Origin: JBEBXQ01 sp040391535
GTDB lineage: Bacteria > Bacteroidota > Bacteroidia > Cytophagales > Spirosomataceae
Assembly (NCBI GenBank): GCA_040391535.1
Contig: JBEBXQ010000008.1
Span: 1 to 57,109 of the forward strand
Length of the DNA stretch: 57,109 bases
Direction of reading: 5' to 3'
This document shows, piece after piece, positions 34,923-43,813 of the stretch. Position 1 is the stretch's first letter. Each line of letters begins with the position of its first letter. The position numbers and the translations under genes were made by a program. The notes under the pieces are model-generated. The model was given only the letters and a program-made list of their open reading frames with translations, had not been told where the DNA came from and did no database searches.

Positions 34923-36113
34923 TCAGGAAATCACACCTAATTCCCGGCCGATTTTCGTAAAGGCGTTTACTGCTTTTTCAAGATGATGTATTTCATGCCC
35001 GGCAGAAACCTGAACCCTGATCCGGGCTTTGCCTTTAGGTACTACGGGATAGAAGAACCCGATTACATAGATACCTTCTTTCAGTAGCCGGGCAGCAAAT
35101 TCCTGAGCTAATTTGGCATCATAAAGCATAACCGGAACTATCGGATGTTCACCGGGTAGAATATCAAAACCGGCTGCTGTCATCTCTTTCCGGAAATAAG
35201 CTGTATTATTTTCCAGCTTATCCCGCAAAGCGGTGCTGCTGCTGAGCAGTTCCAGTACTTTGATTGACGCCCCGGCAATGGAAGGTGCCAGTGTGTTGGA
35301 AAAAAGATAAGGCCTGGATTTCTGACGGAGCATATCCACAATCTCTTTCCGGGCAGCTGTAAAACCACCCGAAGCACCACCCAGTGCCTTTCCGTATGTA
35401 CCGGTGATAATATCAATTCTACCCATCACATTACGGTATTCATGGGTTCCACGTCCTGTTTTTCCCAGAAAACCTGTCGCATGACATTCGTCGATCATCA
35501 CCATGGCGTCGTATTTGTCGGCAAGATCACAGATCTTATCCAGCTGTGCGATGGTACCGTCCATGGAGAAAGCACCGTCCGTAACGATCAGCTTGCGTCT
35601 GCTGCCCGCCGCCGCCTGCAACCGCTCTTCCAGGCTTGCCATAGTATTGTGTGTATACCGGAAGCGCTTCGCTTTACATAAACGAATCCCGTCGATGATG
35701 GATGCATGGTTCAGCTCATCTGAAATAATCGCGTCCTGTTCGCCTAATAATGGCTCAAATACACCCCCGTTGGCATCAAATGCTGCCGCATACAGAATAC
35801 AATCTTCCATGCCCAGAAAGCGGGCGGTTTTTTCTTCAAGTTGTTTATGAAGTACCTGAGTTCCACAGATAAACCTCACCGAAGAAAGACCGTAACCATA
35901 AGTGTCAATCGCTTCTTTGGCAGCCTTTATTACGTCAGGATGAGAAGAAAGGCCAAGGTAATTATTGGCGCAAAAGTTTAATACAGCTGACTCGTCAGTA
36001 GTAGAAATTTCAGCTGACTGCGGTGTGGTAATAATACGTTCTGATTTATATAAGCCGGATGCGCTCAACTCATCCAGTTCTTCCTGTAATTGTTTTCCGA
36101 TATTTCCGTACAT
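34923..36113 (-). CDS. kbl: Glycine C-acetyltransferase (2-amino-3-ketobutyrate CoA ligase)
   Basis: A 396-residue PLP enzyme of the alpha-oxoamine synthase family. It cleaves 2-amino-3-ketobutyrate with CoA into glycine and acetyl-CoA. The PLP lysine lies in GTYGKALGGASGGF; the cofactor aspartate is in MIDECHATGFLGKTGRG. Serine palmitoyltransferase and 8-amino-7-oxononanoate synthase are relatives, but the adjacent tdh gene fixes the role. It follows tdh by 31 bases on the same strand. Confidence 0.95.
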   Translation of the reverse strand: MYGNIGKQLQEELDELSASGLYKSERIITTPQSAEISTTDESAVLNFCANNYLGLSSHPDVIKAAKEAIDTYGYGLSSVRFICGTQVLHKQLEEKTARFLGMEDCILYAAAFDANGGVFEPLLGEQDAIISDELNHASIIDGIRLCKAKRFRYTHNTMASLEERLQAAAGSRRKLIVTDGAFSMDGTIAQLDKICDLADKYDAMVMIDECHATGFLGKTGRGTHEYRNVMGRIDIITGTYGKALGGASGGFTAARKEIVDMLRQKSRPYLFSNTLAPSIAGASIKVLELLSSSTALRDKLENNTAYFRKEMTAAGFDILPGEHPIVPVMLYDAKLAQEFAARLLKEGIYVIGFFYPVVPKGKARIRVQVSAGHEIHHLEKAVNAFTKIGRELGVIS

Positions 36114-36144
36114 ATCCGGGTTTGTTTAGTTGATATTGAGGTGA

Positions 36145-37095
36145 TTATACTGTTGCCATCATGGCTTTCAGGCGCGTCAGCATTTCGACGGTCGTGGCTG
36201 TAAGATCGAATTCAGGCTTCCATCCCCAGTCTTCCCTGGCGGCAGAGTCATCGATGCTGTCGGGCCATGAATCAGCAATAGCCTGTCTGAAATCGGGCTG
36301 ATAGCTGATACTGAAATCAGGTTGATATTGTTTGATCTCACGGGCGATTTCTTCAGGTGTAAAGCTGATCGCTGCCAGGTTATAGGAAGTTCTTACCTTG
36401 ATGTGTTCAGCCGGAGCTTCCATGAGCTGCAAAGTCCCGTTCAGTACATCATCCATATAGATCATGGGTAAACGGCTGTCGGGCTTCAGAAAACATTCAA
36501 AATGCTCATTATGGACCGCTTTATGAAAGATATCCACAGCGTAGTCAGTCGTTCCTCCGCCAGGCATGGACTGATAGCTGATAATGCCCGGATATCTTAC
36601 AGAGCGGACGTCCAGACCGTAACGCTGAAAATAATACTGAGCCCAGTTTTCTCCGGCTACTTTACTGATGCCGTAAACGGTGAGAGGATCAAGCGCCGAC
36701 CATTGTGGTGTGTGCTGTTTGGGAGCATGGTCACCAAATACGGCAATCGAACTCGGGTAGAAAATCTTCTGCACTCCAAACGTCCGGGCCGTTTCCAGAA
36801 CGTTGAAGAATGACTGCATATTGACATTCCATGTAAACATCGGGTCCTGCTCACCTTTGGCAGAAAGGATAGCTGCCAGATGATAGATTTGTGTAACTTT
36901 ATTCCGTTGAACTACATTGGCTAATGCCTGCATATCGGTAGCATCCAGCTTAATGAATTTTCCTGCCGCTATGAGGGGTTCGCGTAAATCGGAAGCAATG
37001 ATGTGATCTTCACCATAGATATTTCTCAGGTGTGCCACCAGTACGGACCCGATTTGTCCGTTTGCTCCAATGACTAAAATCTGCTCCTGTTTCAT
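36145..37095 (-). CDS. tdh: L-threonine 3-dehydrogenase (short-chain/epimerase-like type)
   Basis: A 316-residue NAD-dependent enzyme of the extended SDR/epimerase superfamily, as found in Bacteroidota and animals, unlike the zinc-dependent E. coli Tdh. Seen: the NAD-binding GANGQIG at residues about 9-15, the FYPSSIAVFG segment with catalytic Ser/Thr, and YGISKVAGENW with the Tyr/Lys pair around residue 140. It oxidises threonine to 2-amino-3-ketobutyrate for Kbl. First gene of the tdh-kbl operon, divergent from the Lrp-type regulator. Confidence 0.92.
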   Translation of the reverse strand: MKQEQILVIGANGQIGSVLVAHLRNIYGEDHIIASDLREPLIAAGKFIKLDATDMQALANVVQRNKVTQIYHLAAILSAKGEQDPMFTWNVNMQSFFNVLETARTFGVQKIFYPSSIAVFGDHAPKQHTPQWSALDPLTVYGISKVAGENWAQYYFQRYGLDVRSVRYPGIISYQSMPGGGTTDYAVDIFHKAVHNEHFECFLKPDSRLPMIYMDDVLNGTLQLMEAPAEHIKVRTSYNLAAISFTPEEIAREIKQYQPDFSISYQPDFRQAIADSWPDSIDDSAAREDWGWKPEFDLTATTVEMLTRLKAMMATV

Positions 37096-37162
37096 TTTTA
37101 TATAACTGTCTGTTAATGATATTGTTGCTGAAGTGAACTGACACGCTCGTTATTAACTTAAA

Positions 37163-37179
37163 ATCAATAATTTATTGAT
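37163..37179. promoter_or_regulatory. Palindrome between tdh and lrp, candidate Lrp-type operator
   Basis: ATCAATAATTTATTGAT is a perfect 17-bp palindrome (central T) in the 238-base, extremely A/T-rich spacer between tdh and the Lrp/AsnC gene. Size and A/T-richness suit Lrp-family binding sites, and the location fits control of tdh-kbl and autoregulation. Confidence 0.5.
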
Positions 37180-37333
37180 AATTATTACTTACAAATGTAT
37201 GTATATTAGTAAATTATTTAAAGTATTGATATTTAATCAGTAAATATTATTTATTTGAATAGTTTTTTTGGTAAAAAATGCTGTTGTTAAAATGCAGTAT
37301 CAATGAAATCAGTAAAATTTAAGGTTACTTGCT

Positions 37334-37807
37334 ATGGAGATGATAGATGAAATTGACAGAACCATTCTGCGTTTGTTACAAACAGATGCTAAAAAAAGTG
37401 CTAAAGAGATAGCCAACCAGTTAAACCTGACGGTTTCGCCCGTATATGAACGCATACGCAGGCTGGAAGCCCAGGGGCATATTAAGCAGTATGTAGCGAT
37501 CCTTGACCGAAAGCTAATCGACAGGCCCATTACTACGATCTGCCAGGTGTCGATGCGCTATCATAATGAAGCATTTATTGAGAAATTTGAACAGGAGATT
37601 AAAAAACTTGATGAAGTTCAGGACTGCTATCACATGGCAGGGCAGGTTGATTTTCTGCTGAAGATTAACATCAGGAGCCTTGACGAATACCACGATTTTG
37701 TCAAATACAAGTTATCAAAAATCGATAATATCGGTGTTTTGAACAGCACGTTTGTATTGAAGGAAATCAAGCACAGTCCGCAGGCGCTGATTCAGGTGAA
37801 TGATTAG
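37334..37807 (+). CDS. Lrp/AsnC-family transcriptional regulator
   Basis: A 157-residue regulator. Residues about 3-60 hold the helix-turn-helix (IDEIDRTILRLLQTDAKKSA, then VSPVYERIRRLEAQGHI); residues about 68-150 form the RAM effector domain (DEVQDCYHMAGQVDFLLKI). These proteins respond to amino acids as dimers or octamers. It is divergent from tdh-kbl, so threonine or glycine is the likely signal (inferred). Its stop codon TAG (37805-37807) overlaps the stop of the oppositely oriented AraC-type gene, TAA read from 37806-37804. Confidence 0.93.
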   Translation: MEMIDEIDRTILRLLQTDAKKSAKEIANQLNLTVSPVYERIRRLEAQGHIKQYVAILDRKLIDRPITTICQVSMRYHNEAFIEKFEQEIKKLDEVQDCYHMAGQVDFLLKINIRSLDEYHDFVKYKLSKIDNIGVLNSTFVLKEIKHSPQALIQVND

Positions 37808-38970
37808 GTTTTGTTCTCCTTATATCGGTTCCTGAATTCAATAGGGGTACATCCTTTGATCTGTTTAAATTGACGGGAAATGTTTTTGGTGTCAGTAAGG
37901 CCGATATCCATCGCAATCTCGAAGACTGTCATATCGGTTTCAAGCAGCTTCTGACAGAACTTTTCTATTCGGAGGTTAAATATATACTGATAAATAGGAT
38001 ATCCTGTAACGGCTACAAACCGCTTCTCAAGTGCCCTCCTTGACAGAGGAACCTGTTTAACCACATCATCAACCTGCAGATTTTTGTCTGTGTTCCGGTG
38101 AATAAACTTCAGGGACGAAGCGATATGTTCATCATGGGTAGCAAAAATATCAGTGGACTGACGGGTGAAAATCTGGGTAGGTTTCACCACAATATCGTAA
38201 AAATCATGGGCACCATTATTAATCATGCGATGGAGCAGCCGTGCTGCTTCATACCCACCTGTTTCAGCATCCTGTCCTATACTTGACAAGGGTGGGTCCG
38301 AAAACTCACAGATCATTTCATCATTATCCACTCCTAAAACAGCAACTTCTTCCGGTATCCGGATTTTCGAGTGGCGGCAGGCTTCAGTAATATGTTGCCC
38401 CTGGTTGTCGTCACAGGCCATTAAGGCAATGGGTTTGGGCAGAGATGTCAGCCATTGGCTTAGGGAGCTGGGTTTATAATACCATATCTCGCTGCTTCTT
38501 GCCTTTTTATGCTCGAAGTAATTGACTTCGTATCCTGCCTGGACGATACGGTCTTCAAATCCTTCCGCTCTTTCTCTTGACCAAACTACATCACCAAAGC
38601 CATAAAACGCAAAATTCTTGAATCCTTTTTTCAGGAAGTAATCTGCGCCCATACTGCCCGCCTCATAGTGCGCTCCTGTAATATTGGGAATATCCGTAAA
38701 TCTTTCTTTAAAATCCTGAGCGATAACCGGAATACCTGCCTCCACTATTTTCTGAATTTCCGGATCATTGTAAAGCTGTCCGATGATGCCGTCTGCTCCC
38801 CATTCCTGGGCCCATTCCAGTATTCCCTTTACGCCGATTGTTTCGCGCTGATATAAGGGCATTCTGCAAAAAACCCACGGTCCATGTTCTCTTGAGTATC
38901 GGGCAATGCCTTTCAGTAAGCCTTTGGAATATTCCTCGGCGAAGTCGATTAATAAGATGATCTTATACAT
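37804..38970 (-). CDS. XylR-type regulator: LacI-like sugar-binding domain plus AraC DNA-binding domain
   Basis: A 388-residue regulator. Residues about 1-275 form a periplasmic-binding/LacI-like domain (IARYSREHGPWVF, GADGIIG, VAVLGVDNDEMICE, PPLSSIGQDAE); residues about 285-385 form the AraC double helix-turn-helix (VPLSRRALEKRF, EIAMDIGLTDTKNISRQFKQIKGCTPIEFRNR). This is the E. coli XylR layout, widespread in Bacteroidota as a sugar sensor. As the last gene of a six-gene glycan operon it probably senses a released sugar and switches on the locus. Ligand unknown; no xylose genes are nearby, so the name XylR describes only architecture. Confidence 0.9.
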   Translation of the reverse strand: MYKIILLIDFAEEYSKGLLKGIARYSREHGPWVFCRMPLYQRETIGVKGILEWAQEWGADGIIGQLYNDPEIQKIVEAGIPVIAQDFKERFTDIPNITGAHYEAGSMGADYFLKKGFKNFAFYGFGDVVWSRERAEGFEDRIVQAGYEVNYFEHKKARSSEIWYYKPSSLSQWLTSLPKPIALMACDDNQGQHITEACRHSKIRIPEEVAVLGVDNDEMICEFSDPPLSSIGQDAETGGYEAARLLHRMINNGAHDFYDIVVKPTQIFTRQSTDIFATHDEHIASSLKFIHRNTDKNLQVDDVVKQVPLSRRALEKRFVAVTGYPIYQYIFNLRIEKFCQKLLETDMTVFEIAMDIGLTDTKNISRQFKQIKGCTPIEFRNRYKENKT

Positions 38971-39007
38971 CGTATTCCTGTTTTAAGCGGGAGGTATGCA
39001 ATAAGCT

Positions 39008-40249
39008 TTAGTCTTTCTGCAACCGGATTGTGGAATTGGTAATCAAAGGCCGTGCCCAGATGGTGATACTGAAAATGTATCCCAGGGTAATCGTTAATGT
39101 CAGTAATGCCCATTTCAATCCTATCCAGTCAGCTAAATTACCAATTATTAACGGAATTATAGCGCCACCGCATATACCTGTGCAAAGGATTCCTGAAAAA
39201 GTTCCGTGGTGATTGGGTACCGAATTAAGGGCGAGAGAAACAATAATGGACCACATGACTGATCCGAAAAAACCAACAAGCGGGAAGGCAATTCTGGCTA
39301 TTGTCAGATCACCAAAGAGACCGGCCATCAGTGAAATAAATGCACCGATGGTAAAAATCTGCAGTACTTTTCTGCTGTCGAAAAGCTTGAGCAATAAAAG
39401 GCCTAACAGGCAACCGACAGTGAGCAGGCCCCAGTAATTGGAAATAACGCCTGCACCTACAGTAGCGGGATCGGCCTGATGATAGGTTTGCAGAAACTGT
39501 GAAACCCAGTTAGCAACTCCCTGTTCTGTACCGACATAAGAGAAAATGCCCAGAAAGTAGAGCCAGGTATACTTGTTTGATTTCAGCTCGGAAAACGCCA
39601 GCCCGGTATCTATTTTTTCATCTTCCTTCAGTTCTACTTTCGGGAATTTTACAAATACAATAACGATAACCATTACCAGAGCAATAATAGAAAAGACCCA
39701 GTAGAGTGACACCCACGTCAGGTTTTGAGGTACCAGGCCTTCCAGTGCAGCTGCCAGACCTGTAGCGTTGCCGCTATGTATATTCTGGACGAAATAGCTG
39801 TAAAGCATCGGGCTGACAAAGGAAGCGGCGCCAAAAAACAGTTGTGCCATTACCGAATTGAATGCAAATTCTGATTCCCCGCCCACGGTTCTCAGTAAAG
39901 GATTAATGACCACCTGTAACATGGCCATACCAAGACCAATCAGAAACAGGGAGAGTAACGCAATATTGAATGACGGCATCAGTGCAAATAGCAGCGCCCC
40001 GGTAAAAGCGAGAAAAAAGGCACTGATCAGTACCTTTTTTTCTTTATATTTTTCAACAAGTAAGCCGGACGGAATAGATGCTACGCCATAGGCCACAAAA
40101 AATGCAAAAGGCAGAAAACCCGCTAATCCAAGACTTAAATCAAAACTGCTGACAAGGTCGGGAATCAGCGGGCCCAGAATATTGGTCAGAAAAGAGATAA
40201 CAAAGAATATGATAAAAATAAAGATTACGAGGGCATAATTGATTTTCAT
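39008..40249 (-). CDS. MFS sugar transporter (FucP/NagP-like)
   Basis: A 413-residue inner-membrane transporter with 12 predicted helices. The N-terminal half has FDLSLGLAGFLPFAFFVAYG, VEKYKEKKVLI (the MFS loop 2-3 motif) and GLGMAMLQVVINPLLRTVGG, blocks typical of the fucose/glucose/GlcNAc-type (FucP, GluP, NagP) sugar:H+ symporters. It probably moves the monosaccharide released by the hexosaminidase into the cytoplasm, where the ROK kinase next to it would act. GlcNAc is the best guess, from context. Confidence 0.88.
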   Translation of the reverse strand: MKINYALVIFIFIIFFVISFLTNILGPLIPDLVSSFDLSLGLAGFLPFAFFVAYGVASIPSGLLVEKYKEKKVLISAFFLAFTGALLFALMPSFNIALLSLFLIGLGMAMLQVVINPLLRTVGGESEFAFNSVMAQLFFGAASFVSPMLYSYFVQNIHSGNATGLAAALEGLVPQNLTWVSLYWVFSIIALVMVIVIVFVKFPKVELKEDEKIDTGLAFSELKSNKYTWLYFLGIFSYVGTEQGVANWVSQFLQTYHQADPATVGAGVISNYWGLLTVGCLLGLLLLKLFDSRKVLQIFTIGAFISLMAGLFGDLTIARIAFPLVGFFGSVMWSIIVSLALNSVPNHHGTFSGILCTGICGGAIIPLIIGNLADWIGLKWALLTLTITLGYIFSITIWARPLITNSTIRLQKD

Positions 40250-40275
40250 ATAACTTGAGTTTTCTCTAAATATAT

Positions 40276-41139
40276 TCAGGGGTGACTGATGGTTTCTGTG
40301 GTAATCCGGTTTCCGGGAACTAAAGCTGCTGCTCCTAATAATGCTACATTATCATTTTCAGACTGGCAAATTAATAAAGAATTCGTTGTTTCAGGAAAGG
40401 CGAACTCTTTCAATTTCCGGTACATTGCCTTTTTGAAAAAGGGAAAAGCTTTGGAAAGCGATCCTCCCAGGACGATCATTTCAGGATCATAGGTATACAT
40501 TACGGCCATAATGGACTGACCAAGATGCTCTCCGTAAGTTTCCCAGATCGCCAAAGAAGCAGCATCTCCTCTTTGTGCCATTTCATTAGCCCTGACAGCA
40601 GAAATACCATATACTTCTTCAAAGGTAGACCCACTCAGATAATACTCATAATTGTTTTTCAGATAAGGAAGTAAACCGATTTCACCGGCACCGCAATTGT
40701 TACCCATATACAATTCGCCGTCAATGATAAGTCCTGCTCCCAGGCCTGTGCCTATGGAAAGCCCCACGATGGATTTATAACCATACGCCAGTCCGAACCG
40801 CCATTCTCCCAGTATAAAGCAGTTCGCGTCATTATTGATATATACAGGTAGCTGAAATTCTTCTTCAAGAATGGATTTCAATTCAACACGTTCCCATGAA
40901 GGGATATTTACTACGTTGTACACAACACCTTGTCCGATATCCACCACTGATGGAACGCCAATGCCGATGGCGGTGGCCGGGAAAGTATGGTATTGTCTGA
41001 TCAGGTTTTTCAGTTGCTCCAGAGTGGAATGCAACGAATCCTTATCACGTAGTATGACACTGTTTGTGTGGATGATTTTTCCATTATCTTCAAGACCTGC
41101 CCGGATTTGCGTTCCGCCCAAATCTACACCGATTACCAT
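40276..41139 (-). CDS. ROK-family sugar kinase lacking the zinc-binding cysteine motif
   Basis: A 287-residue ROK protein. The ATP-binding DLGGT motif is at residues about 6-10, the catalytic Asp is D104 in NNDANC, and GTGLGAGLII and GAGEIG (150-155) follow. Most ROK kinases continue with GH and then a CxCGxxGC zinc site; here residue 156 is Leu and the following segment (LLPYLKNNYEYYLSGSTF) has no cysteines, so zinc is not bound there. It lacks an N-terminal DNA-binding domain, so it is an enzyme, probably phosphorylating a hexose or hexosamine such as GlcNAc or glucose. Located between the MFS gene and the GH20 gene. Confidence 0.85.
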   Translation of the reverse strand: MVIGVDLGGTQIRAGLEDNGKIIHTNSVILRDKDSLHSTLEQLKNLIRQYHTFPATAIGIGVPSVVDIGQGVVYNVVNIPSWERVELKSILEEEFQLPVYINNDANCFILGEWRFGLAYGYKSIVGLSIGTGLGAGLIIDGELYMGNNCGAGEIGLLPYLKNNYEYYLSGSTFEEVYGISAVRANEMAQRGDAASLAIWETYGEHLGQSIMAVMYTYDPEMIVLGGSLSKAFPFFKKAMYRKLKEFAFPETTNSLLICQSENDNVALLGAAALVPGNRITTETISHP

Positions 41140-41168
41140 GTTTTTAATGTTTTATGTGGTTTATTATT

Positions 41169-43781
41169 TTAATTAGATTCTGGTGATCTGTTCTTTTGCT
41201 GTACAGGGCTGACCTTTACTGTCCTGCTTGATTTTCCGGTTTTATCAAATGCCTTTAACCGGATTCCGGTGGCTGGACTGACAGCATCATTCCATAAAGG
41301 GGATTGTATCGTTGGATCTTCTCCATCGGTTGTATATCGTATTTCCAGTCCGGGAAAGGCGTTGTTTACCAATATTTTATTGTCTTTTACAATAGCCCCT
41401 GGTGGTGGTACCCTGTAGTTATAGCCACCGTTCATATAAGCCAGCCGGGGTAATTCAAACTGAGCAAGCTGATTGGCAAATACATTCCATCCCTGTGTCA
41501 TGCTTTTACGCTGTGCGGCTGCGTCAGTCATGTTTTCCCAGATCCGCTCTTTACTCCAGGCGCTTTCTGCATATCCGGCAAGTTTGGGTAGTAATGCATA
41601 TTCAATCAGTGACTGCCCCTTGATCATTTCAGCCCATAAATGAGCCTCCACACCAATTACATTTTTACGGGCTTCCGGTTTCATTTTTTCCTTATTGGTA
41701 AAGTCTATCTGACCGCCCATCGGGTTAGAAAACGTAGTTGTAAACATATTGAATGGAGCAAATGTCCATGCACTGCGGGTATTGACAAAAGAGGCCCAGT
41801 AATGCCCCGGTTCTTCAGGGTCATTGCTGTAGGACTGATCAAAATAAAAATTGGTAACATTACACAGTACCACGGGGTAACCCGCATTGGCCAGCCGGTT
41901 GCCCAGGTCAGGATCGTAAACGTTGTTCCATACATAAGGCACCACCTGGTCTTTTACAAACTCCGGATTGGTGACATAATTACCTTCCGGTGTTTTGGTC
42001 AGCGCCACTTCTTCCCAGCCATGAATCTGCAATCCTTTTTTCTTTAGAATAGGAACCAGCCTTCTGAGGAAATAAGCGTGAAGATTTTTAGCGTCACCGA
42101 TTTCCGGATGATCTTTCAGTAGTTGATGAGCTCTGGGGGATCCGCTCCATGCACCTTCTGCTACTTCGTCCCCGCCTACGTGGAAAATATCGAGTTCCAG
42201 TCCGGCTTCCTTGTACATGCTGATATATTCATCTACTACTTTTTCAAAGAAACGATAAGCCGATTCGCTGGTTACATCCACTATATTATCCCTGTAAAAC
42301 TGTGCAGAAAGGTAGTCAGACCTGTCATCCGGGTCAATCAGGCGGTATTCATTGGCCGCTTCCGTTTTTCCCTCTGCCATCAGGCGCTCATAGCGTGCTT
42401 CCATCGCTTTTATGGCAGCTCTTGCATGGCCGGGGAAATTCAGTTCGGGAATAATGGTAATATGTCGCTTACGGGCGAATTTCAGAATTTCAATGAAATC
42501 GGCTTTGGTATAAAAACCACTTCCGTAGGTTCCTTCTGCAAAAGCATCCGGACCCGAGCCATAAGCAGGATGCAGGGCGTTGGCTTTCATGCCCGAAGTA
42601 TGCGCTCGGTGCCCGCTTATTTCCGTCAGCTCGGGGAAACCATCGATTTCTACACGCCATCCTTCATCATCTGCTGTATACAGAAGAATGTGGTTCAGCT
42701 TATAGAATGCCAGTACATCTATAATTTTGAGAAGAGCCTCTTTCGTCTGAAAGTTGCGTGTTACGTCAATATGGATACTTCGGAAACCAAACCGTGGAGC
42801 GTCCTCTATTCTGGTAAAAGGCCATGATATAGAAGCAGACGGGGTTTTCCAGGCTTCTACAGGCGCCATGGCAAGTAAGCTCTGGAGTCCGTAAAAAATT
42901 CCCGGGCCTGCATTGGCTTCAATACGAATGCCTTGCTGATTGATCGTCAGCTGATAAACTTCACTGATATTCTCCTCCGTCTTGACCTGCGGTTTTTGTA
43001 CCAGATGAATACCCGCTACCTCTGATTTTTCAGTAAACTCATATTTTCTTCCGGTCAGTATTTCCAGTTTTTCCTGAAAAGTTTCGGCATCTTCTCTGAA
43101 TACTTTATCAAAGTAAATCTTTGTGTCATCCGTCAGGGTAAACGTTCCCTGCTGGTGGGAAATCCGGACAGGACTCGGGATGATTTTCGGAAGCTTATCG
43201 GAAGCAATGGGGAAAAGGCCTTCGTTTTCCTGGTAAAACCTCTCCGCAGTTGGTAGAGAGAGCTGATCATCCGGTCCCCGCAGAATCTGTTCTTTTTCTG
43301 TAAAAGGATCAATTTTAAAGTCTGTAACTACTGCAGTACCCTTTTCATTGCCGTCTTTGTCATACGTAACAAAGTATAGGCCCATAGGGGCATCTGATTC
43401 TTTGATGATGCCCTCTTCACCCCAGAAATGAAAAGTCAGGGAATCCCCGGGCGCAATGGAAAAACCTGGTTTAGGGATCAGTTTGTACCAATCACCGTTG
43501 ATATGTTCAATAACAGCCTGCTGTGGTGTTTTGTCAGGAAGGATTTTACGGGGCGACATATTGAAGAACAATGCCCATCCTTCATGAGTAACGGTTTCAG
43601 TGCCTTTGTTGTAAAAATTAAACCGGGCTTCAAAGTTTGCAGTATTATCCACAAAATTGGAAATCAGTTTCCAGCTGACCGCCAGATCCGGAGATTTTGG
43701 TGCCTGCGTTGTACAACTGTTTGTCCCGATGAACAGCACCAGAACAAACAGTAAAAGATGTTTAAGCCTCATATCTTTCAT
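41169..43781 (-). CDS. Beta-N-acetylhexosaminidase, glycoside hydrolase family 20
   Basis: An 870-residue predicted lipoprotein (signal ending IGTNSC). Order: N-terminal carbohydrate-binding CHB_HEX-like domain (about 30-175), GH20b domain (about 205-330), catalytic TIM barrel (about 340-700) and a C-terminal beta domain (about 795-865) with the fixed LEIRYTTDGEDPT motif. The catalytic pair is D538-E539 in HVGGDE, so substrate-assisted cleavage is intact. It removes terminal beta-linked GlcNAc or GalNAc from chito-oligosaccharides or glycoprotein glycans in the periplasm or at the surface. Third gene of the minus-strand operon. Confidence 0.95.
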   Translation of the reverse strand: MKDMRLKHLLLFVLVLFIGTNSCTTQAPKSPDLAVSWKLISNFVDNTANFEARFNFYNKGTETVTHEGWALFFNMSPRKILPDKTPQQAVIEHINGDWYKLIPKPGFSIAPGDSLTFHFWGEEGIIKESDAPMGLYFVTYDKDGNEKGTAVVTDFKIDPFTEKEQILRGPDDQLSLPTAERFYQENEGLFPIASDKLPKIIPSPVRISHQQGTFTLTDDTKIYFDKVFREDAETFQEKLEILTGRKYEFTEKSEVAGIHLVQKPQVKTEENISEVYQLTINQQGIRIEANAGPGIFYGLQSLLAMAPVEAWKTPSASISWPFTRIEDAPRFGFRSIHIDVTRNFQTKEALLKIIDVLAFYKLNHILLYTADDEGWRVEIDGFPELTEISGHRAHTSGMKANALHPAYGSGPDAFAEGTYGSGFYTKADFIEILKFARKRHITIIPELNFPGHARAAIKAMEARYERLMAEGKTEAANEYRLIDPDDRSDYLSAQFYRDNIVDVTSESAYRFFEKVVDEYISMYKEAGLELDIFHVGGDEVAEGAWSGSPRAHQLLKDHPEIGDAKNLHAYFLRRLVPILKKKGLQIHGWEEVALTKTPEGNYVTNPEFVKDQVVPYVWNNVYDPDLGNRLANAGYPVVLCNVTNFYFDQSYSNDPEEPGHYWASFVNTRSAWTFAPFNMFTTTFSNPMGGQIDFTNKEKMKPEARKNVIGVEAHLWAEMIKGQSLIEYALLPKLAGYAESAWSKERIWENMTDAAAQRKSMTQGWNVFANQLAQFELPRLAYMNGGYNYRVPPPGAIVKDNKILVNNAFPGLEIRYTTDGEDPTIQSPLWNDAVSPATGIRLKAFDKTGKSSRTVKVSPVQQKNRSPESN

Positions 43782-43813
43782 GATGTACTTGTAAGTATTG
43801 TAATGTTTGTCGG

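Noticed and set aside
37804..38970. Xylose-utilisation regulator XylR in the strict sense
   Set aside because: The architecture matches XylR, but no xylose isomerase or kinase is present; the neighbours concern hexosamines.
42123..42827. 234-codon plus-strand frame inside the GH20 gene
   Set aside because: Antisense shadow of a well-supported GH20 gene with catalytic residues on the minus strand; no RBS and no family resemblance.
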